Assembly (NCBI RefSeq): GCF_014207955.1
Contig: NZ_JACHLK010000011.1
Location: forward strand, 124,001-188,000
Length of the DNA: 64,000 nucleotides
Reading direction: 5' to 3'
From: Acidovorax soli
GTDB lineage: Bacteria > Pseudomonadota > Gammaproteobacteria > Burkholderiales > Burkholderiaceae_C
The notes under the pieces are model-generated. The model had not been told where the DNA came from. It saw nothing but the letters and a program-made list of their open reading frames with translations, and did not search any database. Within the stretch, counting starts at the first letter, position 1, and each line of letters opens with the position of its first letter. A program made the position numbers and the translations under genes. Positions 9,195 to 18,572 of the stretch are shown one piece after another.

Positions 9195-9573
9195 GCTCAA
9201 AACCCTCTCGGCTCAAAAGATATAAAAGACAGCCCCCGTGCCGCGCGCAGCAGTGCGGCGGCGCAGTGCGCAGCGCAGCGAGGTGCGCACGCAAGGGTGG
9301 GGAGCACCGATCTTGATCGAACCGCGGTGATTCGTCGGTGTCGGGTGTCACAAAGATGGTGCGTACACCCATTTGGGTGAGGCTGGGCGGTGGGCGGGCC
9401 AGGCCCGCGCGGCGGCCGTGGTATGTACGGAAGCGGCTGCGCCGTGCGGGAGGAAATCAGCCAGGCAAGCCCACAGGTGCGGTGGCCCTGTGTGGGGTGA
9501 GGACAAGACCAGAAGCCCGTTGCAGGCCACTAGACTGCAAAGCCTTCGCCTCTTTTCATTCACCAAAGACACC
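9195..9573. other. Intergenic region between divergent genes
   Basis: A 379-bp divergent intergenic region between the lipoprotein gene and the gene at 9574. No gene is supported. It must contain both promoters, but no clear -10/-35 pair or operator dyad stands out by eye. A GC-rich purine/pyrimidine stretch lies near 9240-9290. Confidence 0.5.
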
Positions 9574-10530
9574 ATGGCCACATCCCCCGTGCTTCGCCGC
9601 CTGCTCGCCCTTCAACAACGCCTGGCCGACCTCGACGCCGAGCAGCGCCAGGCGGACGCGGAGGATGACTACGACGAGGACGATGACGAAGCCGGCGAAG
9701 AAGTGGAGGCCGCCCCCGCCACCCTGGAGGCCAGCCACCAGCTGATGTTCGCCCCCATCGGCGAGCGCTGGCATGTGCACTACCACGGCCCCGCCGCGAG
9801 CACCGGCGACACGGAGCAGCCCATTTTTGCCGAGCTGCTGGACACGCTGGCCGAGCCCGCCATTGCCAAGGCCTTGCATGCACTGACCTTCACCGGGCCC
9901 GACGAGGGTGCCAACGGCACGCGCGAATGGGTGTTCACGCCGCTGATCGAACGCGGCGTGCCTTTCACCCACCTGCGCCACCTGGCCATTCCCCAGGCCG
10001 ACAACACGGCGCACAACGAGGTGTGCATCGTGCGCGAGGGCGAGATCCTCGACGACGCGGGCGATGTGGGGCGGCTGGTCGCGCTGATGCCTGCGCTCGA
10101 ATCACTGGAGCTGCCGCAGGCCCCCGACCCGGCCTTCTTCAAGGTGCCGCTGCCCGCGCTGCAGCGCCTGAAGATCGGCGCGGGCCACAACCCCAATGGC
10201 TTCATCGCCCACCTGGCGCGCCATGCCGCGCAGTACCCTGCCCTGCGCCAGCTGGACTTCAGCGACGTGCGGGGCCCGTTCATGGAGCCCGAGGGCGACT
10301 GGCCTGCGACACCGTTCGAGGACTACGAGGCGCTGTTCCAGTCCGCCATCGGCCAGCAGATCTGGTCCATGGTGCTGCGCAATGCGCAGCTGACCGAGGC
10401 GCAGTACCGGCAGTTGCACCAGATGCGGCCCAATGCCTCGCTGCAGGTGACGCACAACTTCCCCGGGTGCTATGTGAGCCACTGGAAGCCGAAGGGTTTC
10501 GAATGGAAACATCTGCTGATAAATGGGTGA
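9574..10530 (+). CDS. Hypothetical protein, leucine-rich-repeat-like (STM4015-like)
   Basis: A 318-residue protein with a short N-terminal helix (LRRLLALQQRLADLD), a strongly acidic Asp/Glu segment at about residues 27-48, and a body with leucine-rich-repeat-like spacing (LRHLAIPQ, LESLELPQAP, LQRLKIGAG, LRQLDFSDV). This resembles the STM4015/WGR-associated LRR proteins of unknown function. The frame is open upstream to 9373, but ATG 9574 gives the sensible N-terminus. It lies first in a same-strand run with 10623 and 10787. Confidence 0.75.
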   Translation: MATSPVLRRLLALQQRLADLDAEQRQADAEDDYDEDDDEAGEEVEAAPATLEASHQLMFAPIGERWHVHYHGPAASTGDTEQPIFAELLDTLAEPAIAKALHALTFTGPDEGANGTREWVFTPLIERGVPFTHLRHLAIPQADNTAHNEVCIVREGEILDDAGDVGRLVALMPALESLELPQAPDPAFFKVPLPALQRLKIGAGHNPNGFIAHLARHAAQYPALRQLDFSDVRGPFMEPEGDWPATPFEDYEALFQSAIGQQIWSMVLRNAQLTEAQYRQLHQMRPNASLQVTHNFPGCYVSHWKPKGFEWKHLLING

Positions 10531-10622
10531 GGCAGGTGCCGGCCGGTTGCAACAGAACCGGCCGGCGCCCACAATGGCTCTGCAAACAGGGGCTTGCGCG
10601 CCCCGGAAAGGTGGCAACCCCC

Positions 10623-10790
10623 ATGAAGTGGACGACTCGCATCCTGGCGATCATTGCCCTGGTGATCACAAACTTGGTCCTGCTTGCGGGCCTGCCCCAG
10701 GTAGGCGGGCCGCTATTGCTGATGGCGCTGGTGTGCCACATGGTCTACTCCGCCTTGACCGGCAAGCAGAGCAACGACGGCGTGCGATGA
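10623..10790 (+). CDS. Small two-helix membrane protein, 55 aa
   Basis: A 55-residue frame with two hydrophobic segments (about residues 5-24 and 27-45) separated by a Pro-Gly-Gly turn. Its stop overlaps the ATG of the GFA-family gene by 4 nt (ATGA), and an AAAGGTGG Shine-Dalgarno-like run precedes its start. The coupling is the main evidence that it is real. Function unknown. Confidence 0.65.
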   Translation: MKWTTRILAIIALVITNLVLLAGLPQVGGPLLLMALVCHMVYSALTGKQSNDGVR

Positions 10791-11182
10791 AGGCCCTGCG
10801 CGGGCAATGCCTGTGCGGCGATGTGCAGTACACGGTGGCCGATGCGTTCTCGTACGCGCTCAACTGCCACTGCTCCCACTGCAGACGCGCCACCGGCTCG
10901 GCGTTCAAGGCCTTCGCGGGCATCGAGCGCCACCAGCTGCAGATCGTGCAGGGCGCAGACCGCTTGCTCATCTTTGGCGGCACCATCGACCACGACGTCC
11001 ATTGCGGGCGCTGCGGCTCACTGCTGTACTCCCAGGTTCGCGATGGGCAGTACCTGCATGTCACGCTCGGCACGCTGGTGGACTCGCCCACGATCCGCCC
11101 GTCTGCGCACATCTTCGTCGGCTCCAAGGCGCCCTGGTTCACCATCACCGACGACCTGTCGCAGCACGAGGGATTTGCCTGA
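10787..11182 (+). CDS. GFA-family (glutathione-dependent formaldehyde-activating enzyme-like) protein
   Basis: A 131-residue protein of the GFA/CENP-V fold. The zinc ligands are visible in the expected order: C-x-C near residue 8 (GQCLCGD), C-H-C-S-H-C at about 27-32, and H-C-G-R-C-G at about 68-73. Members bind Zn and sometimes S-hydroxymethylglutathione, but most are of unverified activity, so the formaldehyde name should not be over-read. It is translationally coupled to the small membrane protein upstream. Confidence 0.9.
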   Translation: MKALRGQCLCGDVQYTVADAFSYALNCHCSHCRRATGSAFKAFAGIERHQLQIVQGADRLLIFGGTIDHDVHCGRCGSLLYSQVRDGQYLHVTLGTLVDSPTIRPSAHIFVGSKAPWFTITDDLSQHEGFA

Positions 11183-11666
11183 ACAGGGGCGCGCCAACCT
11201 CGCCCATGCACCCTGGCCAACGCTGACGATGGCCTCGGTCGCTGGCAACAGCGGACCCGGTCTTGGCCCCACGTGTCAATCGACTAAACGGGTGGCGCCA
11301 CCTGCCACACGGCCAACAGCGCTTCGGTGTATCTTCCAGAGCCATCCAAGAAGAGTGGGTACAGGCCACGGAACGCCTCGCACACCTGCCAGAAAAAACA
11401 AGGACGGTTCCGCCATCGGGAGGGAGAACGCAAACCACAAGCAGTTGACAACGAACGCATGCCGCATTCGCTGCGCTTGCGCGCCCGTCACCAGACTGCG
11501 GACAAGAACGTACCAGGCACCTTCATCCAATCCGGCGCGCCCGGCTCCGGTCAGCGCCACCTTCTTCTTCCTTTCCCGGCCTTCCCCATCGCACCACACC
11601 ATGCGGGGTCCTGCAGCTGCACGCCCCAACTGCTGCGTGGCGGATCGCCCGAACGCATCACATCGC
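11183..11666. other. Intergenic region without a supported gene
   Basis: A 484-bp stretch. Two frames cross it (the upstream part of the frame leading to 12107, and 11276-11824 minus), but they lack recognisable domains and a plausible start. It must contain the promoter of the lipoprotein gene at 11667. Confidence 0.5.
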
Positions 11667-12107
11667 ATGAAAATCCAGCGCCATCTCTCCCTTTCTCTCC
11701 TGCTCCCCCTGGCCTTCGTCGCAGGTTGCGCAACCAACACCCCGGCCCCAGCCAGCAAGCCCGTCGCCCAGGTCCCCACGCTGACGGTGAAGCTCGATTG
11801 CGGCAGCTGCAAGGTCAACCCCAAGGTACCCTCGCTGCTGGTGGACGGCTACAACGCAGCCGCCTCGCAAGCCGGTGCCGTGGTGGTCGCAGACAAGCAG
11901 GCCACGGTGACCATCAAGTCCTACGCGGCGCGCAATGATGCGGCCCGCTTCTGGGCGGGAGCCTTGGCCGGCAAGGATGAAATCCAGGCCGAGGTGGCCT
12001 ACCAGAACCAGAAATTTGCCGTGGAGGACTACTACCGCAACGCGTGGCAGGGCATCGAGCCCCTGGCCAAGAAAATCGGCGAGATGACGTTTGAGAAGCT
12101 GAAGTAA
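11667..12107 (+). CDS. Small lipoprotein, DUF4410-like
   Basis: A 146-residue protein with a signal peptide and a lipobox (residues 8-21, ending F-V-A-G-C-A-T). A short Pro/Ala linker follows, then an alpha/beta domain with V-T-I-K-S-Y, an AARFWAGALAGKDEIQA-type helix, and a G-E-M-T-F-E-K-L-K end. The pattern resembles DUF4410-type lipoproteins found in outer-membrane contexts. ATG 11667 was chosen because the signal peptide begins there; the open frame extends upstream to 10821 as noise. Function unknown. Confidence 0.75.
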   Translation: MKIQRHLSLSLLLPLAFVAGCATNTPAPASKPVAQVPTLTVKLDCGSCKVNPKVPSLLVDGYNAAASQAGAVVVADKQATVTIKSYAARNDAARFWAGALAGKDEIQAEVAYQNQKFAVEDYYRNAWQGIEPLAKKIGEMTFEKLK

Positions 12108-12244
12108 GGGTCAGATCACCGGCCGGCCCGAGAGCGGTCGGGCGCAGGGGCCTCGCAATCGATCACCCCGACGCATGCAGCCGCGCCAGGTCGCCACACT
12201 GGTGTTGCAGCGCGGCGGTCTGGGCAAGCCTGTGCGTTCGTCGC

Positions 12245-15200
12245 TCAGTCCGTGATGCGCACGCCCTGCACCTGGGCGCCCAGCTTGAGGTACAGCACCC
12301 CATCGGCGCCCATCCACCATGTGGCGGTGGGTGCCGGCACCTGCGCCGCATTGCCCTCGGGCAGCACCCACTGCGGCACCAGGCGCCAGGTCTGGCCGGC
12401 CAGGGTCAGTACCATGGCACCATCGCTGCTCGCCGGCTGCATTGCCACCACGGAGCCCGGCAGCGCCGTGGTCAGCAGGGTGTTGGCCTGCACGGGGCTC
12501 AGCAGCGCGGGCAGCAGCAGCTGGCGGGCGCCCTGTCCTGCCTGCAGGTAGATGCGGCCTTGTTCGTCCACGCCGATCTGCGGGGCGCCGGTGGTGGCGG
12601 GGCCGCCGCCGGTCCAGTCGGGCCGCAGCACATAGGTGTGGCCACCGGTGCGCAGTTGCAGCACGCCCTCGGCGCCGAGCTTTGTCCGTGCATCGGGCAG
12701 CAGCGCCGTGATGGCGTTGGCCAGGCCCGCCAGGTCGGCCACGGCGGGCACAAACTGCAGCACCACCCCACCACGCACCCAGCGCAGCAGGCCCAGTGGG
12801 GTGAAGGTGATGCCATCGGGCAGCGTGGCGTCGATGGCGATGGGCTGCACGGGCAGCAACTGGTAAACCTGCGCGCCACTGCGCACCAGCACCACGCCCG
12901 AGGGCGCAATCTCCAGGCCCTGGGCCAGGCTGGCGCCCGAGAGGCGCGCCACGGCGCCACCGAGGCGGGCATAGGCCGCGCCGTCCACGGTGGTGCTGGC
13001 GGGCAGGTTGGCAAACGCCATGGCATCACCGGGCTGTGTGGTATCGCCCTTGAGCGAACCCAGGGCAATGGCAACCAGCGCACCCCGTTCATTGACCTGC
13101 AGCTTCTCACCCGCCAGCAGGCCCGTGCGGCCCACCTGGGGCAAGCTGCCTGCGGGTGGAACAAGGGAGCCCACCAGCACGGCCACCGTGAGCGGCTGCG
13201 CCTCGATGGCGGTGCCGGCGCTGCCCGCGCTGAGCAACACCTCGCCCGCCAGCACCAGGGGCTGGCCCACCGCGCTGGAGGTCATCGACGCCCAGCCCTG
13301 CAGCACCACCAGCACCAGCACGCTCTGGCCATTGACCTGGGCCACCTGCAGCTGGGTGCCCGGAAGCGCCGTCACCGTGAGCGGCTGGCCATTGACCGTG
13401 ACCTGCAGCGTGACCGGCGTGGTGCCCGTGCCCGGCAGCACGATGGTGGCGCCCCCGGCCCCGGGGCCGACCACGATGGGGACCGACGGGTTGGTGATGG
13501 TGATGGTACTGCCCGGCTGGTTGACCTGCACCGGCGTGGGCGCCGACGGGCCCGATGCCGGGGCTTCGGCGGGCGTGACCGCCGCGCTGGCGGCCGATGC
13601 CGCGCTGTCGCCCACCCCATTGGTCGCCTTGACGACGAAGGTGTAGGCCGAGCCGTTGACCAGGCCAGGTACCGTGCAGGTGGTGGGCAGCGGGCTGCCG
13701 GTGTTGACCGTGCAGGTCTTGGCCGGGTTGGTCACTGCGGTCACCGTGTAGGCGGTGATGGCGCTGCCACCATCGCTGGCGGGTGCCGTCCAGACCACGC
13801 GGGCCTGGCCGTCGCCGGCGGTGGCGGTCACGGCAGTGGGGGCGCCGGGGACATCGGGCACCAGCAACAGCCGAGCGCGTGTCGGCGCCGCCGCGAAGTA
13901 CGCCGCATCGGCGCCTGCACCGCCGGCCTGGCTTGCCAGCACACCGCACCAATGGCCGGCTTTGCCGGCCAGCACTGTCAGCGTGGTGCCGCTCACGGTG
14001 CAGACATCGGGCGTGAAGGATTCGAAGGCCACGGCCAGGCCGCTGCTGGCCGTGGCCGACAGGGTGGCAGTGGCGCCTGGGACAGGGGCCGCGAAGGGAG
14101 CGGGCAGGTCGATGGTCTGCGCTGTGGCAATGCGCGTTGGCACGCTGCGGCTGACCGTGCTGCCATTGCCCAGTTGGCCGCTACCGTTGGAGCCCCAGCA
14201 CTGCACGGCCCCGGCCGTGGTCAGCGCGCAGCTGTGGGAGGCCCCAGGTACCGCAATGGCCGCCACCCCGCTGGCCAGGCCCGGCACGGGCTCGGGCGTG
14301 GTTTTATTGGCCGTGCTGCCATCGCCCAGTTGCCCATAATCGTATTTGCCCCAGCACTGCACGCCCCCGGCGGTGGTCAGCGCGCAGTTGTGGTAAGCCC
14401 CCGTCGTAATGGCCGCCACCCCGCTGGCCAGGGCCGGCACGGGCTGGGGCGTGGTCTGGTTGGTGGTGCTGCCATCGCCCAACTGGCCGAAATTGTTTTT
14501 GCCCCAGCACTGCACGCCCCCGGCCGTGGTCCGCGCGCAGGTGTGGTCGACTCCCGCCGCAATGGCGGCCACCCCGCTGGCCAGGCCCGTAACGGGCTGG
14601 GGTGTGGTTTTGTTGGCAGTGCTGCCATCGCCCAGTTGGCCGCTTGCGTTGAAGCCCCAGCACTGCACGCCCCCGGCCGTGGTCAGCGCGCAGGTGTGCT
14701 GGATTCCCGCCGCAATGGCCGCCACCCCGCTGGCCAGGGCCGGCACGGGCTGGGGTGTGGTTTTGTTGGCAGTGCTGCCGTCGCCCAGTTGGCCCAATGC
14801 GTTGTAGCCCCAGCACAGCACGGCCCCGGTCGTGGTCAGCGCGCACGTGTGGGTGGCTCCCGCCGCAATGGCGGCCACCCCGCTGGCCAGGCCCGTGACG
14901 GGCTGGGGCGTGGTTTTGTTGGCCGTGCTGCCATCGCCCAGTTGGCCTGCAACGTTGTAGCCCCAGCACAGCACGCCCCCGGCCGTGGTCAGCGCGCAGG
15001 TGTGGCCGCCTCCTAGCGCGATGGCGGCCACCCCGCTGGCCAGGCCCGGCACGGGCTGGGGCGTGGTTTTGCTGGTGGTGCTGCCATCGCCCAGTTGGCC
15101 TTGAGCGTTGGAGCCCCAGCACTGCACGCCCCCGGCCGTGGTCAGCGCGCAGCTGTGGCCGATCCCCGGCGCCGTGGCCGCCACCCCACCGGCCAGGACG

Positions 15201-16441
15201 GCGACGGGCTGGGGCGTGCTTTTTTGGGTGGTGCTGCCATCGCCGAGTTCACCGTCATCGTTGTAGCCCCAGCATCGCACGGCCCCGGCCGTGGTCAGCG
15301 CGCAGGTGTGGCTGTCCCCCGCCACAATGGCCGCCACCCCACTGGCCAGGCCGGTGACGGCCTGGGGTGTGGCTTTGTCGGTGGTGCTGCCATCGCCGAG
15401 TTGGCCGTAAAAGTTGTAGCCCCAGCACTGCGCGGCCCCGGCCGTGGTCAGCGCGCAGGTGTGATCGCCCCCCGCCGCAATGGCCGCCACCCCGCTGGCC
15501 AGGCCGGTAACGGGCTGGGGCGTGCTTTTGTTGGTGGTGCTGCCATCGCCCAACCGGCCGTAGGCATTTTTGCCCCAGCACTGCATGGCCCCGGCGGTGG
15601 TCAGCGCGCAGGTGTGGTACGTCCCTGTCGCAATGGCCGCCACCCCGCTGGCCAGGCCCGTGACGGGCTGGGGCGTGGTTTTGTTGGTGGTGCTGCCATC
15701 ACCCAGCTGGCCGTCCGCATTGCCGCCCCAGCACTGCACGGCCCCGGCCGTGGTCAGTGCGCAGGTGTGCTGGATTCCCGCCGCAATGGCCGCCACCCCG
15801 CTGGCCAGGCCCGGCACAGGCTGGGGCGTGGTTTTGTTGGTGGTGCTGCCATCGCCCAGTTGGCCGTTGGCGTTTTTGCCCCAGCACTGCACGGCCCCGG
15901 CCGTGGTCAGCGCGCAGGTGTGGTCGGCTCCCACCACAATGGCCGCCACCCCGCTGGCCAGGCCCGTGACGGGCTGGGGTGTGGTTCTGTTGATGGCACT
16001 GCCATCGCCCAGTTGGCCGTCAGCGTTCCAGCCCCAGCACTGCACGCCACCGGCCGTGGTCAGCGCGCAGGTGTGCTGGGCTCCCGCCGCAATGGCCGCC
16101 ACGCCGCTGGCCAGGCCGGTGACGGGCTGGGGCGTGGTTTTGCCGACCATGCTGCCATCGCCCAGTTGGCCTTGGCCGTTGTAGCCCCAGCACAGCGCGC
16201 CCCCGGCAGCAGTCACCGCGCAGGTGTGGATGGTGCCCGCAGACACCTGCTGCACAGGCTGGCCCAGCACCGATGCCGGCACGGCCCCTTGGGCCCGCGC
16301 GGGCGTGGCGGCTGACAGCAGCAACAGCCAGGCCATCACCAGCCACAGCAGCAGCATGGCCAGCGGGGTGGCGGCGCGGCGCCCGGCCAGGGGCCCTGCC
16401 ATGGCGAGGGTGCTTGAGAAAGTGGGCGGGCGGGTGGGCAT
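12245..16441 (-). CDS. Large secreted RCC1-repeat protein with Fn3 domain
   Basis: A protein of about 1398 residues. ATG 16441 is followed by a hydrophobic signal sequence (about residues 27-51, ending T-P-A-R-A-Q). Fourteen consecutive 51-residue RCC1-type repeats span about residues 63-775, each with the core H-T-C-A-L-T-T-A-G-x-x-x-C-W-G and QLGDGS. A fibronectin-III domain follows (about 860-960, starting P-D-V-P-G-A-P-T-A-V), then a C-terminal region of about 440 residues with short beta-rich repeats (recurring G-x-x-Y and L-P-x-L). Fourteen repeats would make two seven-bladed propellers. Two Cys per repeat suggest disulfides in an extracytoplasmic protein. Upstream frame extension to 16906 is a shadow of the kinase gene. 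A role in adhesion or surface binding is a guess. Confidence 0.88.
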   Translation of the reverse strand: MPTRPPTFSSTLAMAGPLAGRRAATPLAMLLLWLVMAWLLLLSAATPARAQGAVPASVLGQPVQQVSAGTIHTCAVTAAGGALCWGYNGQGQLGDGSMVGKTTPQPVTGLASGVAAIAAGAQHTCALTTAGGVQCWGWNADGQLGDGSAINRTTPQPVTGLASGVAAIVVGADHTCALTTAGAVQCWGKNANGQLGDGSTTNKTTPQPVPGLASGVAAIAAGIQHTCALTTAGAVQCWGGNADGQLGDGSTTNKTTPQPVTGLASGVAAIATGTYHTCALTTAGAMQCWGKNAYGRLGDGSTTNKSTPQPVTGLASGVAAIAAGGDHTCALTTAGAAQCWGYNFYGQLGDGSTTDKATPQAVTGLASGVAAIVAGDSHTCALTTAGAVRCWGYNDDGELGDGSTTQKSTPQPVAVLAGGVAATAPGIGHSCALTTAGGVQCWGSNAQGQLGDGSTTSKTTPQPVPGLASGVAAIALGGGHTCALTTAGGVLCWGYNVAGQLGDGSTANKTTPQPVTGLASGVAAIAAGATHTCALTTTGAVLCWGYNALGQLGDGSTANKTTPQPVPALASGVAAIAAGIQHTCALTTAGGVQCWGFNASGQLGDGSTANKTTPQPVTGLASGVAAIAAGVDHTCARTTAGGVQCWGKNNFGQLGDGSTTNQTTPQPVPALASGVAAITTGAYHNCALTTAGGVQCWGKYDYGQLGDGSTANKTTPEPVPGLASGVAAIAVPGASHSCALTTAGAVQCWGSNGSGQLGNGSTVSRSVPTRIATAQTIDLPAPFAAPVPGATATLSATASSGLAVAFESFTPDVCTVSGTTLTVLAGKAGHWCGVLASQAGGAGADAAYFAAAPTRARLLLVPDVPGAPTAVTATAGDGQARVVWTAPASDGGSAITAYTVTAVTNPAKTCTVNTGSPLPTTCTVPGLVNGSAYTFVVKATNGVGDSAASAASAAVTPAEAPASGPSAPTPVQVNQPGSTITITNPSVPIVVGPGAGGATIVLPGTGTTPVTLQVTVNGQPLTVTALPGTQLQVAQVNGQSVLVLVVLQGWASMTSSAVGQPLVLAGEVLLSAGSAGTAIEAQPLTVAVLVGSLVPPAGSLPQVGRTGLLAGEKLQVNERGALVAIALGSLKGDTTQPGDAMAFANLPASTTVDGAAYARLGGAVARLSGASLAQGLEIAPSGVVLVRSGAQVYQLLPVQPIAIDATLPDGITFTPLGLLRWVRGGVVLQFVPAVADLAGLANAITALLPDARTKLGAEGVLQLRTGGHTYVLRPDWTGGGPATTGAPQIGVDEQGRIYLQAGQGARQLLLPALLSPVQANTLLTTALPGSVVAMQPASSDGAMVLTLAGQTWRLVPQWVLPEGNAAQVPAPTATWWMGADGVLYLKLGAQVQGVRITD
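14117..16255 (-). repeat. 14 tandem 153-bp repeats encoding RCC1 units
   Basis: The RCC1 array is also a DNA-level tandem repeat with a 153-bp unit, about 14 copies, and long near-identical stretches between copies (for example the recurring blocks around GCGCAGGTGTG and TGGCCAGGCCCG). Uniform length and synonymous similarity suggest recent duplication or gene conversion. Only the first and last units diverge clearly. Confidence 0.9.
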
Positions 16442-16536
16442 GGGGGCAGCTTTCGTGATGGGAATGCCGGTGCAGGAGGTGCAGGTGGGCGCACAGGCGA
16501 TAGCGCTGGAATCTATCGGCTTGCGGCCGGCTTGTA

Positions 16537-16556
16537 TGTCCCTAGAACTAGTGACA
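16537..16556. promoter_or_regulatory. Near-perfect 20-bp palindrome upstream of RCC1 gene
   Basis: Two 9-bp arms (TGTCCCTAG at 16537-16545 and CTAGTGACA at 16548-16556) are complementary except for one mismatch, with an AA centre. The site is 95 bp upstream of the RCC1 gene start and 80 bp beyond the kinase stop, in an otherwise featureless gap. It looks like an operator for a dimeric regulator, but no family is identified. Confidence 0.4.
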
Positions 16557-16635
16557 AGCGTGGCGGCGCGGCAACGGCGCCCTGGGCGCCTGGTGGGCGC
16601 CTGGTGGGCGCCTGATGGGTGCTTCAAGGCCGCGC

Positions 16636-18549
16636 CTACGGCGCAGCCGGGTGGCCTGGCGCCTGCAAGGGCAGCCACAGCACGCAGCGCGTGCCGGCCG
16701 CCGTGCTGGCCCAGACCAGGCGGGCGCCGATGGCGTCGGCCCGGCGCAGTTGGTTCTTCAGGCCCCGCCCGCGCGCCTGCAGCCCGGCGTCGACGTCGAA
16801 GCCGCGGCCGTCGTCGAGCACGCGCACCTCGATGCCGCCGGCGCAGGCCTCGCACTCGACGCGGATGCACGAGGCCTGCGCGTGCTTGACCACGTTGGCA
16901 AAGCACTCCTGCAGAATGCGCAGCAGGTTCAGCGCGCTGCCGGCGTCAAGCCATGGCAGGGGCGGCACGTCCTGCACCTCCCAGCGCAGCGCCATGCCCA
17001 GGCCCTCCAGCCGGGGCGCGAGCCGAAAGCGCAGCGTGGCCAGCAGCAGCAGCAGGTCGGCGTCCACGGGCTCCATGGAGTCGATGGCCAGCTTCAGGTC
17101 GTCCATGCACTCGGCCAGCACCTGGGCCAGTTCTTCGGTGCCGGCCTTGCCGTGGCGCACCAGGTGCAGCGCGCTGGTGAGCGAGGAGCCCAGGCCGTCG
17201 TGCATGTCCTGCATCAGGCGCTGGCGCTCCTGCGCCAGGGTGGCCCGGTGCTCGGTCTCGCGCAGGCGCTCGTAGCTCAGGGCCAGCTCGCTCTCGCGCT
17301 CGCGCAGGCGCTGCTCCAGCTGGGCGTTCACGCGCTCCATGCCGCCCAGGGCCGCCAGGTAGCGGCGCAGCATGATGTACGAGAAGAGGAAGAACACGCC
17401 GATGTTGCTGTAGGGCCCCAGGTAGATGCCCTCCACGCTGACCAGCAGGTTGTTCTGCAGCAGCCAGTCGTAGCAGCCGGACATCATGCTGATCAGCCCC
17501 CAGCCGCCGAGCAAGCCGGCCTCCTTGGAGCCCACGCGCCAGGCATCGCGGCAGGCCACGGCCAGCAGCGCGGTGCCCAGCACCAGCAGCACCCCGTACA
17601 GAAGCGGCGATATGACCGCCGCGTGGGGCAGCGCCGGCAGCAGCGGCAGTGTCAGCAGGCTCGCCAGCGCCGTGACCACGCAGGCCGCGATGGTCAGCCT
17701 GCGGTGGTGCACACCATGCAGGGTGCTCAGGAGCAGGTACGAGATCAGCACCTGCCAGAACAGTGCGCTCACGGTGAGGCCGCTGAACCATGCATCGCTG
17801 ATCGGCACCCGTTGGCGGCTTACGAAGTAGTGCAGCGTCCTCACGAACGCCACCCCGGACGCGATAAAGAACAGCAGGTACAGCGGCTCATGCCGCCGGC
17901 GCAGCCACACGCCCAGCGCGAAGATGCCCGCCGCCAGGAAGGCGGCGCTGCTCATGGCCGGAAAGTCGGACTGCAGCCAGTGGCGCGCCTGGTAGCGCCA
18001 GCCGATGGCCGCGCTGGAGCCGACCCACGCGGTGGAGATGGCCGCACCGGTGTGCCGCAGGCGCTGGCCGCGGATCTGCACCTCGCGCACGGCGGGCGCC
18101 CCGGCTGTGCCCTGCAAAGGAATCCACAAGGGCAGGTTCACCGCGTTCCACAGGAATTTCGCATCCGTCTGGTAGAGCAGCCGCCCATCGGCATAGACGG
18201 CGATCTGGCCGTCCGACTTCCAGCGCGGCAGGTACAGGTACAGGGGGCCGGCCTCTGGCGCGAGCGGGGGCACCGCCAGGCGGTACCAGACCTCAGTGGT
18301 CGGGGGCGGCCCCTGCTGCGACGCCGGCCGCTGCACCTGCGGCGACTGGGCGAAGGGCAGCGCCACCGGCTCCCAGGTACCCTGCGGCAGGTCGCCCTCG
18401 TGCAGCGCATAGGGCGGGGGCGTGAACCCGACGCTGGGGCGCTCCAGCCGTTGCGCCTGCACGATGTGCACCGCTTCCTGGTCGGCAGGCGGCGGCTCGG
18501 GCGCAGCCGCCGGCAGCACGCCGCTGCACAGCAGGCAGCAGGCCAGCAC
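16636..18549 (-). CDS. 7TMR-DISM sensor histidine kinase (NarL/UhpB class)
   Basis: About 637 residues: an N-terminal signal-like segment, an extracytoplasmic 7TMR-DISM ligand domain (about 30-190), seven membrane segments (about 200-400), a coiled-coil (405-445), a HisKA_3 dimerisation domain with the phospho-acceptor His450 in M-Q-D-M-H-D-G-L-G-S-S-L, then an HATPase_c domain (N-box E-C-F-A-N-V-V-K-H-A, G-box D-D-G-R-G-F). The only standard start is GTG 18549. In frame just upstream, a CTG at 18576 followed by a Lys-Thr-Ala-Leu-Ala-Arg stretch would give a better signal peptide and a CTGA overlap with the stop of the upstream remnant. The partner response regulator is broken (next entry). 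Confidence 0.85.
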   Translation of the reverse strand: MLACCLLCSGVLPAAAPEPPPADQEAVHIVQAQRLERPSVGFTPPPYALHEGDLPQGTWEPVALPFAQSPQVQRPASQQGPPPTTEVWYRLAVPPLAPEAGPLYLYLPRWKSDGQIAVYADGRLLYQTDAKFLWNAVNLPLWIPLQGTAGAPAVREVQIRGQRLRHTGAAISTAWVGSSAAIGWRYQARHWLQSDFPAMSSAAFLAAGIFALGVWLRRRHEPLYLLFFIASGVAFVRTLHYFVSRQRVPISDAWFSGLTVSALFWQVLISYLLLSTLHGVHHRRLTIAACVVTALASLLTLPLLPALPHAAVISPLLYGVLLVLGTALLAVACRDAWRVGSKEAGLLGGWGLISMMSGCYDWLLQNNLLVSVEGIYLGPYSNIGVFFLFSYIMLRRYLAALGGMERVNAQLEQRLRERESELALSYERLRETEHRATLAQERQRLMQDMHDGLGSSLTSALHLVRHGKAGTEELAQVLAECMDDLKLAIDSMEPVDADLLLLLATLRFRLAPRLEGLGMALRWEVQDVPPLPWLDAGSALNLLRILQECFANVVKHAQASCIRVECEACAGGIEVRVLDDGRGFDVDAGLQARGRGLKNQLRRADAIGARLVWASTAAGTRCVLWLPLQAPGHPAAP

Positions 18550-18572
18550 CAGGGCGCGCGCCAGGGCGGTCT

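Noticed and set aside
12560..15016. 818-codon open frame on the plus strand across the RCC1 region
   Set aside because: It is antisense to the RCC1 array and has the repeating Gly/Arg/Ala pattern expected from the repeat.
14117..16255. Regularly spaced 153-bp repeats that could suggest a CRISPR-like array
   Set aside because: The unit is coding (RCC1), repeats are contiguous rather than repeat-spacer, and no cas gene is present.
16520..16556. CTAGAACTAGTG near GCGGCCG resembling a cloning vector polylinker
   Set aside because: Spacing and flanks do not match a vector, and the segment is better explained as a natural palindrome; likely coincidence.
16584..16616. Three 11-bp tandem units (GGGCGCCTGGT, GGGCGCCTGGT, GGGCGCCTGAT)
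   Set aside because: Short, GC-rich and just beyond the kinase stop; no association with any function.
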